A stretch of DNA of 64,000 bases from positions 1,922,001 to 1,986,000 of the forward strand of contig NZ_SUNB01000001.1 of assembly GCF_007570825.1 (NCBI RefSeq), in the 5' to 3' direction. The position numbers and the translations under genes are program-made. Shown in pieces: positions 18,032-27,474 of this stretch. The first letter of the stretch is position 1. Each line of letters starts with the position of its first letter. The stretch comes from Pleionea sediminis. GTDB taxonomy: Bacteria; Pseudomonadota; Gammaproteobacteria; Enterobacterales; Kangiellaceae. A model generated the notes under the pieces. It saw only the letters and a program-made list of their open reading frames with translations. It was not told the DNA's origin and did not search any database.

Positions 18032-19104
18032 TTACCGAATTTATCAATAATTTAACGTCTATTTGGCTGGAATCGGCACCTTGGTTGATTTTGGGTCTTA
18101 TCATAGCTGGGTTGATGAAGGTGCTCATTCCTGCCGATTGGATGAATCGTCAATTGGGAAAAAATAGCCGCTACAGCATTTTAAAAGCAGCGGTCATCGG
18201 AGCCCCGCTGCCTCTTTGTAGTTGCGGAGTAGTTCCTGCTGCTTTGGGATTACGGCGAGCTGGCGCATCTAAAGGAGCAACTGTCTCGTTTTTAGTGTCG
18301 ACGCCAGAAACTGGTCCAGACTCTATTTCCTTATCTTACGCTTTGCTGGGGCCCTTTATGGCAATTATTCGTCCCATCGCAGCGATTGTTAGTGCGATTG
18401 TTTCTGGTTTTTTAGTGAAAGAGTACTCGACGGAATTTACTCAGGATACAGGAGTTAAAAATGACAGCGGTTGTTGCGCGTCGAAAGTGACTCAGCCCAG
18501 TTGTTGTGGCTCATCGGTTGAAAAGAAAAATTCTTTCATTGAAGATGCAATAGGTGGATTAAATTATGCATTTGGACAATTACTCAAAGACATCGCCGGT
18601 TGGTTAATTTTTGGAATCGTCATTGCCGCTTTGATTCAAACTTTTGTTCCTACCGAATGGCTAGCGCAATGGGGTAGTGGATTATATGCAATGCTGATAA
18701 TGGCGGTCATTGGTATTCCTATGTACATTTGTGCATCTGCTTCAACGCCAATTGCTGCTGGTTTTCTGGTTGCAGGAGTATCGCCAGGGGCTATTTTGGT
18801 ATTTATGTTAGCCGGTCCTGCCACCAATATCGGAACATTAGGCATCATTAAAAAAGAGCTGGGTGGTCAGGCTTTATTTGCCTATTTATTTGGCGTCATT
18901 TTCTGCGCTTTAGGATTCGGCTTTCTTACCGACTTCCTTCTACAGCGGTTTGAATGGCAAAATGCTATTGTTTCAGGAGTTGACTCTGTGCATCATTACA
19001 ATGGATTTGAGATCGCTTTATCTTTGATATTAGCCGGATTTATTGTACAGAGCCTCATAGGCTCTATTCGTAATCGATGGTTTTCAAAACCCGAAACTTT
19101 ATAA
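18028..19104 (+). CDS. SO_0444-type Cu/Zn efflux permease
   Basis: A 358-residue inner-membrane protein of the DUF318/SO_0444 permease family, with two similar halves of about four helices each. The first half carries PLPLCSCGVVPAALGL and the second IGIPMYICASASTPIAAG. The family is linked to metal efflux in Shewanella. Between the halves lies a hydrophilic loop near residues 148-170 with two CC pairs and further Cys (SGCCASK and PSCCGSS), a likely metal-binding site. It is coupled to the ZntR-like regulator by a four-base overlap, so export of the metal sensed by that regulator is the best reading. No ATPase domain is present. Confidence 0.88.
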   Translation: MITEFINNLTSIWLESAPWLILGLIIAGLMKVLIPADWMNRQLGKNSRYSILKAAVIGAPLPLCSCGVVPAALGLRRAGASKGATVSFLVSTPETGPDSISLSYALLGPFMAIIRPIAAIVSAIVSGFLVKEYSTEFTQDTGVKNDSGCCASKVTQPSCCGSSVEKKNSFIEDAIGGLNYAFGQLLKDIAGWLIFGIVIAALIQTFVPTEWLAQWGSGLYAMLIMAVIGIPMYICASASTPIAAGFLVAGVSPGAILVFMLAGPATNIGTLGIIKKELGGQALFAYLFGVIFCALGFGFLTDFLLQRFEWQNAIVSGVDSVHHYNGFEIALSLILAGFIVQSLIGSIRNRWFSKPETL

Positions 19105-19126
19105 GTGTCGAGTTTATTTCATAAAA

Positions 19127-19654
19127 TTACTTTTGGGGTTCCTGCGGTTTCGAGCGTTTGGGATCCCAGGCGCCAGGTGGTTTAACCATTTTGTCGTTTC
19201 GCTCGACAGTAACAAATTTAAAGGTATCGATATTAAATAAAAATCCCCAATATCGTTTGTCACCTCGGCAAGTCACAACTCCACGACGAATCGGGTCGAC
19301 TTCTAAATCAGCATCTTTTGGGAAAAAGTTGCCGTAGAAATAGGACTCTCCTTCTAATTCAAAGCCAATGTATTGGCGTTTGTAATTGTTCAGAGCTTCT
19401 GGCACGAAACTCGCTTTTTGCTCTTTGAGTTTTTCCAGGTGTTTCACCAGTCTCTTTTCAATTGCGTCGACCTGCGCCTCGGTGACTCGCCAAAAGGTTT
19501 CTGGATAATAAACACTGCGCGTGCATTGTTCTACCAGTTGCCAGCCCCGATCATCGGGCATAATGTAAATGAATTTCTCACGATTGTCGGAGCGTGGTTC
19601 AGAGGCGAAACTCATTGAGCTGATTAAGCCGATTAAAAGCAGAGTTTTTAACAT
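19127..19654 (-). CDS. Exported protein of unknown function
   Basis: A 175-residue protein with a short signal peptide (cleavage likely after MSFAS, about residue 17). The mature part is charged and aromatic, with two Cys (EQCTRSVYY and VVTCRGDKRYWG) that could form a disulfide. The end is Pro/Lys-rich. I recognise no family. It is convergent with the metal permease, with 22 bases between stops, and stands alone. Confidence 0.6.
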   Translation of the reverse strand: MLKTLLLIGLISSMSFASEPRSDNREKFIYIMPDDRGWQLVEQCTRSVYYPETFWRVTEAQVDAIEKRLVKHLEKLKEQKASFVPEALNNYKRQYIGFELEGESYFYGNFFPKDADLEVDPIRRGVVTCRGDKRYWGFLFNIDTFKFVTVERNDKMVKPPGAWDPKRSKPQEPQK

Positions 19655-19940
19655 ATCACATCCAAAATGCTGATACTTTAGCTAACGGAATAAGTCCGTA
19701 GTAAGGGGTTAACTGTTTATCTCAAAGGATAACAAAGTTGTATCATTCACCAAATGGGTAAGCTTTTCAATTATCAAGGATAATTAATCTGTGAAATTGT
19801 ATTTCACCAACTACTTTTCGGTTTTTGAAAAAAGCTTATAACCCGACATTGTAATTGATTTGCCGATTTATTTGAGATATTGAAAAGGGCGCTTATACTT
19901 ATAAGTACCCCGTAAAAGATGAAAAAATGCGAGTCATGTA

Positions 19941-20336
19941 GTGAGTCGAGTACTTATCGTAGTGTTATTTAGCCTTGTTTTGATTGGTTGTGGTGTGGAT
20001 CAGTCTGACCCCAAAGTTGTAGCGAAAGAATACGTTGAAGCTGTTTATTATGCTAATTTGCCAAGATTCAAGCAGCTAGTACAAGAAAAGGACTACAACG
20101 CAACGGATGATTACTCGCTTTTTATAAAGAAGGACTCAACTGCAAAAAGTAATACGCGCAAATTTCGCGGTGATATATCTTTAGTAGCGGTGACGGATCA
20201 TTATCAAAAAGACGATCGTGCTAGAGCACGAGTCAAGGTTGAGTTTAATAATGGAGAGCGTCGCTTACTGTCAATTCAAATGCATAAAGTGGGCGAAAAT
20301 TGGTATGTCAATCCGATGAGTTGGTCTCGCTGGTAG
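19941..20336 (+). CDS. Small lipoprotein, DUF4878-like
   Basis: A 131-residue protein read from a GTG start, with lipobox LIGC (Cys at residue 17). The mature part begins with DPKVVAKEYVEAVYYAN and continues into a sheet-rich segment ending GENWYVNP, a pattern typical of NTF2-like DUF4878 lipoproteins. Function is unknown. The 19655-19940 gap upstream shows short TTATC/GATAA dyads but no convincing promoter. Confidence 0.72.
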   Translation: MSRVLIVVLFSLVLIGCGVDQSDPKVVAKEYVEAVYYANLPRFKQLVQEKDYNATDDYSLFIKKDSTAKSNTRKFRGDISLVAVTDHYQKDDRARARVKVEFNNGERRLLSIQMHKVGENWYVNPMSWSRW

Positions 20337-20352
20337 CTTTCTTGTTTGAGCT

Positions 20353-21294
20353 TTAGAGCCAATTATTTAACATTATTCCTATTCCTAACCGCGTATTTCT
20401 ATAATTATAATCGAGAAGAGTTTCTCCATAGCCATGGAATACTTGAACATAACCTCGTACCTTTTTTGAAAAGGGGTATGAGTAGTTAATTTCGACAGCT
20501 CCTCTGTTATCCGAACGCAAATTATTTCGAATCATGATGGACAGTTCATTCTCATTAATCTTTCTAAAAGCTCGAAGCTCAAAATAACCGTAATAGTCAT
20601 CAATATCCGGGTTGTCGTCGCCTTTTACGTCGAACTCATTTTCTTTTTGTCGCTCCGGAATACGCCACCAGGGTTTGAAACTGATGTAGAAATTTTCGTA
20701 TTCAAGCAAAATATTGGTGTAAAGTCGATTCCAGCTACGGGATAAATTACCAGACTGTCCGTTACTTTGGTGGGATATTCCGAAAGTAACTAAGGGTATT
20801 CGAGTGCCCCAAAATGATTGCTCTGTTGTAAACATCATCATTATTTCAGGTTCGTGATTGGTATCTCGGAATGGGCTTGACTCATCTGTGTTGTAGGCTT
20901 GCCAAACTGACTGAGAGGTGTACCCAAAAAATAAATAACCATTATCGCCAAAGAAAGTCGACTTAATAACAGGAACTTTAAAGCTAACTTGAAATTTAAC
21001 TTCCGCATTCATAAGTGAGCGGTTGGAGTCAGCAAAAGGCGCTTCGTTAGGATTATCAAGATACGTGAACGGGAGAATATAATTTACTTTATGCGGAATA
21101 ATCGCAAATGTATTGTCATAAGCATCAAGCTCATTTTTGATTCTTTTCTTTACTAACTGATGATGGTCATTTGAGCTTTCTTCTGTACTTTTCAATGTCA
21201 GCTCAACGTTTCCAGATTCTTGCTCTGGTTCACTAATAGCATACGCTGATAAAGTAAGCGTCGATGAAATGATGAGTGTTATGAATGCTTTCAT
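20353..21294 (-). CDS. pldA: Outer-membrane phospholipase A1
   Basis: A 313-residue protein with signal peptide (to about residue 19) and a 12-strand-type barrel, hydrolysing phospholipids that reach the outer leaflet. The catalytic segment GISHQSNGQSGNLSRSWNR holds the His and Ser corresponding to H142 and S144 of E. coli OMPLA. The supporting Asn is probably in the following strand (YTNILLEY). In E. coli the enzyme is dimeric and calcium-activated when the outer membrane is disturbed. The gene is convergent with the small lipoprotein gene and divergent from the crotonase. Confidence 0.92.
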   Translation of the reverse strand: MKAFITLIISSTLTLSAYAISEPEQESGNVELTLKSTEESSNDHHQLVKKRIKNELDAYDNTFAIIPHKVNYILPFTYLDNPNEAPFADSNRSLMNAEVKFQVSFKVPVIKSTFFGDNGYLFFGYTSQSVWQAYNTDESSPFRDTNHEPEIMMMFTTEQSFWGTRIPLVTFGISHQSNGQSGNLSRSWNRLYTNILLEYENFYISFKPWWRIPERQKENEFDVKGDDNPDIDDYYGYFELRAFRKINENELSIMIRNNLRSDNRGAVEINYSYPFSKKVRGYVQVFHGYGETLLDYNYRNTRLGIGIMLNNWL

Positions 21295-21456
21295 GAATAG
21301 TGTTAATATGAGTTATTATCCACAGAAGTGTATCATGTGTTTATCGTCTTGCTAATTAAAATATTGACACAGTATTCAATATAGAACGCTGCTTTTAATT
21401 AGCGGAACTCTAAATTTATTTGATTAACAATTTTAACGATACTAGAGCATTGAAGA

Positions 21457-22245
21457 ATGGACAACGAAAGAGTTTCATTTACTGTTAAAGATCATATCGG
21501 TTTTGTTCGGCTGAATCGACCAGAAAAACACAATGCTCTCGACATGGCGATGTTTAAATCAATTAATCGAGTGATTCGTCAAATAAGAAAAAATCGGGAC
21601 ATTCGAGTTGTTATTGTATCCGGTGTTGGCGAAAGCTTTTGCTCTGGATTAGATACAAAGTCTGTTTTAAAAAGTCCTATCAATGGTATTAAGTTACTTT
21701 GGAAGTGGTTACCTGGAAACGCTAATTTGGCACAGAAAGTGGTTGTTGGTTGGCGCCGATTAGCAGTTCCCGTCATTATGGAAATACATGGAAAATGTTG
21801 GGGTGGCGGGATGCAAATTGCTTTGGGGGGAGATTTTCGAATTGCTCATAAGGACGCATCATTATCTATTATGGAAACGCGTTGGGGATTGATTCCTGAT
21901 ATGGGTGGAACCTTAGCTCTACGTGAAAGCCTCGCTGCTGATAGAGCAATGCAATTGGCGATGACTTCTAAGATCATTGGTGCAGAAGAAGCACTATCGC
22001 TTGGCTTGGTGACAAAAATAAGTGATGCACCTGAATCTGATTCGCTAAGTTTGGCCAATGAATTATTGCAACGCTCACCAGATACAAACAAAGAAATTAA
22101 GCGATTATATCATCAAGTCTGGTGCCGAAAAGAACGTCGTATTTTAGCTTCAGAAACTTGGCGTCAATGGAAAATATTGATGGGGAAAAATCAAAAAATA
22201 GCTGTTAAAAGAGCACTGGGCAATACCAGCATAGAGTTTAAATAA
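21457..22245 (+). CDS. Crotonase / enoyl-CoA hydratase family protein
   Basis: A 262-residue cytoplasmic protein of the crotonase superfamily, which acts on acyl-CoA thioesters. The CoA-binding opening (RLNRPEKHNALD) and the oxyanion-hole loop HGKCWGGGMQIALGGDFRIA are present. Of the two hydratase glutamates (rat E144, E164), the first is Gln here (GGGMQ) and the second is kept (IMETRWG). An Asp eight residues later (GLIPD) corresponds to one used by dienoyl-CoA isomerases. Simple hydratase activity is therefore doubtful, and an isomerase or other crotonase reaction fits better. It is monocistronic, with a bidirectional terminator shared with accC. Confidence 0.85.
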   Translation: MDNERVSFTVKDHIGFVRLNRPEKHNALDMAMFKSINRVIRQIRKNRDIRVVIVSGVGESFCSGLDTKSVLKSPINGIKLLWKWLPGNANLAQKVVVGWRRLAVPVIMEIHGKCWGGGMQIALGGDFRIAHKDASLSIMETRWGLIPDMGGTLALRESLAADRAMQLAMTSKIIGAEEALSLGLVTKISDAPESDSLSLANELLQRSPDTNKEIKRLYHQVWCRKERRILASETWRQWKILMGKNQKIAVKRALGNTSIEFK

Positions 22246-22283
22246 TTGATTTATTCGTGAAAGAAAAACTTTGTGAGTTTAAA

Positions 22284-22313
22284 AAATAAAGCCGCGAAAA
22301 TGCGGCTTTATTT
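22284..22313. terminator. Bidirectional intrinsic terminator
   Basis: The 12-bp stem AAATAAAGCCGC/GCGGCTTTATTT has a 6-base loop and sits between the convergent crotonase and accC genes. A/T-rich stem ends supply T tracts on both strands. Confidence 0.9.
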
Positions 22314-22327
22314 ATGTTAAAAGCTAT

Positions 22328-23680
22328 TTAACTTTCTTTTTCAAGTTCTAACTTTTTCTCAAGGTAGTGAATATTAGTACCACCTTTTTGAAAGTTTTCA
22401 TCGGCCATAATTCTTATTTGTAGAGGAATATTGGTTTTGATTCCGCCAATAACAACTTCCTCTAGTGCCATCTGCATTCGAGCCATCGCAACTTCACGTG
22501 TTTCACCATAGGTAATCAATTTGCCAATCATTGAATCATAATTGGGTGGAACCTTATAGCCGGCATATATGTGAGAATCCCAACGTACTCCTGGTCCACC
22601 TGGTGCATGATAAGTGCCTATTGTGCCCGGTGATGGAATGAAGTTTTCAGGATCTTCAGCATTTATACGACACTCAATGGAATGTCCCTTTAACTTAATA
22701 TCTGTTTGCTTAAATGAAAGGGGCTGACCTTCAGCAACTCGTAATTGCTCTTTGATAATGTCTACGCCAGAAATGAGTTCTGTTACTGGGTGTTCAACTT
22801 GAACGCGAGTGTTCATTTCTATGAAATAAAATTCGCCTTTTTCATACAGAAACTCGAAAGTTCCTGCACCGCGATAACCAATCTCTTTACAAGCTTGAAC
22901 ACAACGCTGGCCAATAAAGCTACGCATTTCTTCAGTCACACCCGGAGCAGGTGCTTCTTCAACAACTTTTTGATGGCGTCTTTGCATTGAACAATCACGC
23001 TCGCCCAAATAGATGGCGTTTCCATGATTATCTGCGAGGACTTGAATTTCAATGTGGCGAGGATTTTCTAAAAATTTCTCCATGTAAACCATATCATTAC
23101 CAAAAGCAGCACGAGCTTCGTTTTTGGTTAATGCAATGGATGAAATAAGATCTTCTTCCTTTCGTACGACACGCATTCCGCGACCGCCACCACCACCAGA
23201 TGCTTTTATAATGACAGGATATGCAATGCGTTTTGCGATAGCTTTATTTTCTTGCTCGTCTTCGCCCAGTGGTCCGCCGGAGCCTGGTACGCAAGGTACG
23301 CCTGCTTTTTTCATTGCATCAATGGCTGAAACTTTATCTCCCATCAAACGAATCGTGTCTGCTTTCGGCCCGATAAAGGTGAAGCCAGACTTTTCTACTT
23401 GCTCAGCAAAGTCTGCATTTTCAGCTAAAAAACCATATCCCGGATGTATGGCGACTGCGTCTGTTACTTCGGCTGCCGCAATAATTGCTGGAATATTAAG
23501 ATAACTTTGCATCGGCGAGGGTGGGCCTATGCACACGGATTCGTCTGCTAATTTAACATGCATTAAATTTTCGTCTGCTGTGGAATGCACTGCCACAGTT
23601 TTTATACCAAGTTCGCGGCACGCTCGAAGTATTCTTAGCGCAATTTCTCCCCGATTGGCAATCAGGACTTTTTCTAACAT
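22328..23680 (-). CDS. accC: Biotin carboxylase subunit of acetyl-CoA carboxylase
   Basis: A 450-residue ATP-grasp enzyme that carboxylates biotin on AccB with bicarbonate and ATP, the first committed step of fatty acid synthesis. Seen are the N-terminal [12 protein letters not shown], the ATP-binding Gly loop GGGGRGMR (about 164-171), [12 protein letters not shown] and the active-site [14 protein letters not shown]. Length equals the usual 447-450. It is the last gene of aroQ-accB-accC, 34 bases after accB, and ends at the shared bidirectional terminator. Confidence 0.98.
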   Translation of the reverse strand: MLEKVLIANRGEIALRILRACRELGIKTVAVHSTADENLMHVKLADESVCIGPPSPMQSYLNIPAIIAAAEVTDAVAIHPGYGFLAENADFAEQVEKSGFTFIGPKADTIRLMGDKVSAIDAMKKAGVPCVPGSGGPLGEDEQENKAIAKRIAYPVIIKASGGGGGRGMRVVRKEEDLISSIALTKNEARAAFGNDMVYMEKFLENPRHIEIQVLADNHGNAIYLGERDCSMQRRHQKVVEEAPAPGVTEEMRSFIGQRCVQACKEIGYRGAGTFEFLYEKGEFYFIEMNTRVQVEHPVTELISGVDIIKEQLRVAEGQPLSFKQTDIKLKGHSIECRINAEDPENFIPSPGTIGTYHAPGGPGVRWDSHIYAGYKVPPNYDSMIGKLITYGETREVAMARMQMALEEVVIGGIKTNIPLQIRIMADENFQKGGTNIHYLEKKLELEKES

Positions 23681-23714
23681 GAGTCCACCTAATCTTTTTA
23701 GTTATGCGCTTAAG

Positions 23715-24161
23715 TTATTCAACAATGAAAAGAACTTCGTCGAATTCGACGGGCTCTGCGTCTTCCACCAGAATGGCTTTTACCGTTCCAGAAACTTCAG
23801 ACTCTATGTGATTCATCATTTTCATGGCTTCTACAATACACAGCGTATCGCCTTTGTTGACCTTATCGCCAACTTCGACAAATGGCTTTGCACCTGGGGA
23901 AGGGGCTCGATAAAAAGTACCAACCATTGGCGATTTTATCGGCTCGCCTGAAGGAGCATCAGATGGTGCTGCTGATTCTGCAACTGCGGGAGCCGTTGCC
24001 GGTATAACGGTATGACTTGGAGCAGGTGCTGCAACAGGAGCTGCTGACATTGGACCATTTCGGCTGATCCGAACACTTTCCTCGCCTTCTTTAATTTCAA
24101 TTTCTGAAACCCCGGACTCTTCGAGTAATTCGATGAGCTTTTTAACTTTACGAATGTCCAT
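23715..24161 (-). CDS. accB: Biotin carboxyl carrier protein of acetyl-CoA carboxylase
   Basis: A 148-residue protein that carries biotin between AccC and the carboxyltransferase AccAD. An N-terminal dimer/AccC-contact segment ([20 protein letters not shown]) is followed by an Ala/Pro-rich flexible linker (about 37-75) and the C-terminal biotinyl domain. The biotinylated Lys is residue 114 in EAMKMMN. It sits between aroQ and accC with 47- and 34-base gaps. AccB autoregulation is known in E. coli but cannot be read here. Confidence 0.97.
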   Translation of the reverse strand: MDIRKVKKLIELLEESGVSEIEIKEGEESVRISRNGPMSAAPVAAPAPSHTVIPATAPAVAESAAPSDAPSGEPIKSPMVGTFYRAPSPGAKPFVEVGDKVNKGDTLCIVEAMKMMNHIESEVSGTVKAILVEDAEPVEFDEVLFIVE

Positions 24162-24208
24162 AGTTTTTAACCTTCTTATTTAAAAAATGGGCTGTTTTAT
24201 TAAATCTT

Positions 24209-24670
24209 TTAATTAGTCGCAGCAATTTGTGCTTGCGCTGCATTTTCGGCGGCAATCAAGTAACCTTTTGCACCCAAACCAGAAACCACTTCTTTTGCTA
24301 TGTCAGAAAAAAATGAGTGGTGTCGAAATGGTTCTCGCGATTTTGGGTCTGTTAAATGTATTTCCGTAAATGGAATATCGACCGCAAGTAATGCATCCCT
24401 CAATGCAACACTAGTGTGTGTAAACGCTGCGGGATTAAATAAAATGTAATTAATCTCTTCATTTTTCGCCGAATGGATTCTTTCAATTAATAGATGTTCT
24501 GCATTGCTTTGAAAGCATTCGACGTTGATCTTGTATTTGCTAAGGCAGCTTTGAACCTGTAGCTCGATTTCCTCTAATGTGGCACTACCATACTTTTCCG
24601 GCTCACGAGTGCCGAGAAGATTTAGGTTAGGGCCATTTAGCAGCAAAAATGTTCGCATAGATTTATTCAC
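24209..24670 (-). CDS. aroQ: Type II 3-dehydroquinate dehydratase
   Basis: Catalyses the third step of the shikimate pathway (3-dehydroquinate to 3-dehydroshikimate) as a dodecameric flavodoxin-like enzyme. Seen are [19 protein letters not shown] with the catalytic Tyr, FQSNAEH, the catalytic His in [16 protein letters not shown], and SREPFRHHS. The GTG at 24670 has an A-rich Shine-Dalgarno-like AGAAAAAGA. The ATG at 24658 (MRTFLLLNG) gives the family-typical N-terminus but has none, so the start is unsettled (153 or 149 residues). It leads the aroQ-accB-accC operon, a common arrangement in gammaproteobacteria. Confidence 0.95.
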   Translation of the reverse strand: MNKSMRTFLLLNGPNLNLLGTREPEKYGSATLEEIELQVQSCLSKYKINVECFQSNAEHLLIERIHSAKNEEINYILFNPAAFTHTSVALRDALLAVDIPFTEIHLTDPKSREPFRHHSFFSDIAKEVVSGLGAKGYLIAAENAAQAQIAATN

Positions 24671-24796
24671 TCTTTTTCTGCGATATTGCGGCGAAAATCG
24701 ATAAACGAGTAAAACTTAATTTAGTGAGACAATATTGCATCAGCTGAGTGAGCAAGTCTAGATTAATTGCGGAATTTTGTCACGTTTAATGCAATT

Positions 24797-24815
24797 TTGC
24801 GGCATTTAGCCGCAA
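24797..24815. other. Hairpin upstream of aroQ
   Basis: A perfect 7-bp stem TTGCGGC/GCCGCAA with loop ATTTA. It lies 70 bases past the stop of the minus-strand gene at 24886 and about 130 bases before the aroQ start. There is no T tract on either strand, so a terminator is doubtful. It could be a leader structure of the aroQ operon. Confidence 0.35.
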
Positions 24816-24885
24816 GTTTGTTACGCTTGTGGTCGGATGAGTAAGTGGCAACCCTCTTAAAAGGGCTGCTTTAGTTAACTAGAGT

Positions 24886-25629
24886 TTATTTATTGAGCTG
24901 TAAAGTGTCCACGCCTGTGTTCGATGTCGCAGAGTCGTATGCAAAGGTAACAATTTCGTATTTTCCTGGACCTGTAAGATTAAAATCCGCGGAGAAAAAG
25001 CTCGTCTTCTCAAACTTCATGGGTTTTCGTGATATTTCTTTACCATTTTTTAGAAGATAGGCTGTGATTTCATAATTATTAGCATCCCAAAGTCCTTCTG
25101 GTTCAATCGGGCAGCCACACATCATTCTAATTTCACTAGTAACGGAGGCCGTATTTGGGGTTTTGGTCTCGTTGAGTTGGGATTTAATATAGAAGCCTGG
25201 TAACTCCAACATAATGGCGTCTTTTTGATTCATGTGTTTGCCTGGAATGAGCCATAACTCAACTGTTGTTGTCATTGAGTTTTCGCCAAGGTTCATTGGG
25301 CCTCTCGCTGAAATTTTAACTTTGGTCGGCTGAGAAATATTTAATGTTGTATTAAAAGAGGCGCTTTCTTTACTACTAAGAACATCTCCGCGGTTGTGTG
25401 CGGATTTCATAATTATTTTTGTATTCCCTGTGCCACCTTCTGTCAGGCCTTTTGCAAGAGTTTTACCGGTAGATATATCAGTAACGGTGACTTCTGCGCC
25501 CTGCATGCTTGAGCCAATAAATTTTGCATCTTTAGCTAATACTCTGATCGAGAGTTCTATTGGTGCTCCGAAAAGCGGAGAGTTCGAGAGTATGAGAATG
25601 AACAAAAATAAGTAGCGTTTCATATTCAT
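24886..25629 (-). CDS. Exported protein of unknown function
   Basis: A 247-residue protein with a signal peptide (MNMKRYLFLFILILSN, cleavage near FGA, about residue 22). The mature part is rich in Thr/Ser and beta-strand patterns and looks like two Ig-like or beta-sandwich domains. A Cys pair (MMCGCP) lies near residue 169. I do not recognise a family. The gene is monocistronic, 215 bases upstream of aroQ on the same strand. Confidence 0.6.
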   Translation of the reverse strand: MNMKRYLFLFILILSNSPLFGAPIELSIRVLAKDAKFIGSSMQGAEVTVTDISTGKTLAKGLTEGGTGNTKIIMKSAHNRGDVLSSKESASFNTTLNISQPTKVKISARGPMNLGENSMTTTVELWLIPGKHMNQKDAIMLELPGFYIKSQLNETKTPNTASVTSEIRMMCGCPIEPEGLWDANNYEITAYLLKNGKEISRKPMKFEKTSFFSADFNLTGPGKYEIVTFAYDSATSNTGVDTLQLNK

Positions 25630-25871
25630 GATCCTTAACTTTATTTTTAAAACCGAAACTTTTGAATTAGCCCCAAAGTTAACATGAATTGCTTCAAGTC
25701 GTTTGAAATAATTGGGCTTTAAAAGGTATTTTGATTTGAGATGGGTGCGTTTTTAATTCGTTTTTGAATTAAGCGGAATGAGTAGACAGAATAATTTGTT
25801 GCATACATTTCAAATTGATAGTCAATGTAGGAATGCCTGCTTATACTAAAAAGGTCAGGCGGAGGTGTGTT

Positions 25872-26339
25872 TTGACTACATTGACCAATATTAGCCAACT
25901 GTCGAATTTTACGGCGCAAAGTTCTCGTCCAACCATTACTATTGACGGTAAATCTTCGCCAATACCAGCCGACAAGATCGGTCCTTTTACCATCGAACCA
26001 GCAGAAACTCCACGATCAGTGACAGACATTGAAGTGAGTGATACTGGGAAGATAGAAGCTCCTTTGATTGATAGCAATATAGAAAGCATTAAGTCAGAAG
26101 AGCAACAACTCAGAACGGCTGCTCAGCCGGTCGATGTTGATGGTCGACAAATTAGAATTGAGTCTCTCTCAGATGAAAAGCAAAGTGTCGTTCAGCGCCA
26201 AGATAATTTACAGGATAGGAACGAGTCCATAGAGCGAGAAATTCGTAATTTAGAACGCGTAGAGCGTAGTCTTGATCGACGTATCTCACAATTGCGTCAG
26301 GCGCAAAGTCTTGGCGGTCAATTGGACGTATTGGTATAA
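25872..26339 (+). CDS. Small protein with C-terminal coiled coil, TTG start
   Basis: The frame is open from an ATG at 25815, but a near-perfect Shine-Dalgarno (GGAGG at 25861-25865) points to a TTG start at 25872, giving 155 residues. The first half is polar and disordered (TITIDGKSSPIPADKIGPF). From about residue 80 the protein is a heptad-rich helix (QRQDNLQDRNESIEREIRNL). No signal peptide or membrane segment is present. Similar coiled-coil proteins of unknown role occur in marine gammaproteobacteria. No function is assigned. Confidence 0.7.
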   Translation: MTTLTNISQLSNFTAQSSRPTITIDGKSSPIPADKIGPFTIEPAETPRSVTDIEVSDTGKIEAPLIDSNIESIKSEEQQLRTAAQPVDVDGRQIRIESLSDEKQSVVQRQDNLQDRNESIEREIRNLERVERSLDRRISQLRQAQSLGGQLDVLV

Positions 26340-26528
26340 AGCCGACTGGCCATAAAATTGTTTTAAGGTTTGAATTCTCTGATAGTGTTTTCTAATTTTG
26401 TGATCTGAGCTACAAAATTTTGGGTAAAAGTTATCAGACCCTAAATTTACTTATTTGTAATCTGGATAAACATGGACTTTTTCAATTGTGGGGTCCAAAG
26501 TTATAGATAGAGCAATGGTTCACCCCAT

Positions 26529-26548
26529 CGATAGAGGCTGTTCTATCG
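26529..26548. other. Inverted repeat upstream of the alpha/beta hydrolase
   Basis: A perfect 7-bp dyad CGATAGA/TCTATCG with a 6-base spacer, centred about 50 bases before the hydrolase ATG. The following TATTTATTG is only weakly T-rich, so it could equally be a weak terminator for the upstream coiled-coil gene or an operator. Confidence 0.35.
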
Positions 26549-26589
26549 TATTTATTGATATTAAGTAAATCGAGACGATTGGTACTAAG

Positions 26590-27351
26590 ATGCGTTTTAT
26601 ATTGTTGAGAGGGCTCGGACGCGATCAGCTTCATTGGACTCCGCTATTAAATGAAATTAAGGCGGTTTTTCCTGATTCGACAATTGAAACCCCTGATTTG
26701 CCGGGCGCTGGTATATTGCACCGGAAGCCGAGTCCCACCGCATTGGCAGATTACATTCCTCTGCTTTCACAGCAGTTATCCCGCTCTGAGGAGCCTGCGG
26801 TTATTGTTGGTTTGTCACTAGGCGGCATGCTCGCTCTAACTTGGGCTGCATTGGAACCTGAAACTTTTAGTCATGTGGTTGCCATTAATTCCAGTTGTAA
26901 CCTCACGCCATTCTACAAAAGATTACTTGCGTATAAAGCGATTAATCATCCCGGTGCTATTTTTAGACCCTCGATTGCGGCAAAAGAGCGTGCAGTCTAT
27001 CGGATGACTTGTAATACTCGGCCGGTAGATGAAACGATTATTCGTCGTTGGGTTGAAATTCAACTTCTCCATCCAGTAACAATTACAAATCAGATTAAGC
27101 AGATCTGGGCGGCACTCAAATTCTCACCGCCTCCAAGAGCTTTGCTTCCTGAATTATCAATCATCTATTCTGAAGGCGACCGGTTAGTTAATCCAGACTG
27201 CAGTCGAGACTTAATAAAGTTTTATAATTCAGATAGTTATGTTCACCCTTGGGCTGGACATGATTTGCCGCAAGACGATCCAAAATGGCTTGCTATGCAA
27301 TTAAAAAATATCATTTACCGGCAATCTGGTTCGACCTCTATTTCGCATTAG
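26590..27351 (+). CDS. Alpha/beta-fold hydrolase, BioH-like
   Basis: A 253-residue soluble serine hydrolase. Seen are the N-terminal LLRGLGRDQLHW (oxyanion-side loop), nucleophile elbow GLSLGG (Ser near residue 77), acid Asp in SEGDRLV (near 197) and His in WAGHDLP (near 219). The lid region resembles carboxylesterases of the BioH group. No biotin genes are nearby and the substrate is unknown. It is transcribed alone, with the EamA transporter 120 bases downstream on the same strand. Confidence 0.82.
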   Translation: MRFILLRGLGRDQLHWTPLLNEIKAVFPDSTIETPDLPGAGILHRKPSPTALADYIPLLSQQLSRSEEPAVIVGLSLGGMLALTWAALEPETFSHVVAINSSCNLTPFYKRLLAYKAINHPGAIFRPSIAAKERAVYRMTCNTRPVDETIIRRWVEIQLLHPVTITNQIKQIWAALKFSPPPRALLPELSIIYSEGDRLVNPDCSRDLIKFYNSDSYVHPWAGHDLPQDDPKWLAMQLKNIIYRQSGSTSISH

Positions 27352-27474
27352 AATTTTTAATGTCTGGCCTTAAAAACTTTCGTTTCTCAATCTCAAATTG
27401 AGTCGCTAATATACCTCAACTGGTGATTTGTTGGTCAATTGGTGGCCACACCTAACGATATTGAGGAGGTTAGC

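Noticed and set aside
24842-24875. Possible terminator after the exported protein gene at 24886 (AGCCCT/AGGGTT)
   Set aside because: Short stem with a wobble pair and no T tract on either strand.
25815-25871. ATG start for the coiled-coil protein gene at 25815
   Set aside because: No ribosome binding site before this ATG, whereas GGAGG lies six bases before the in-frame TTG at 25872. The extra N-terminus is basic and unlike the rest.
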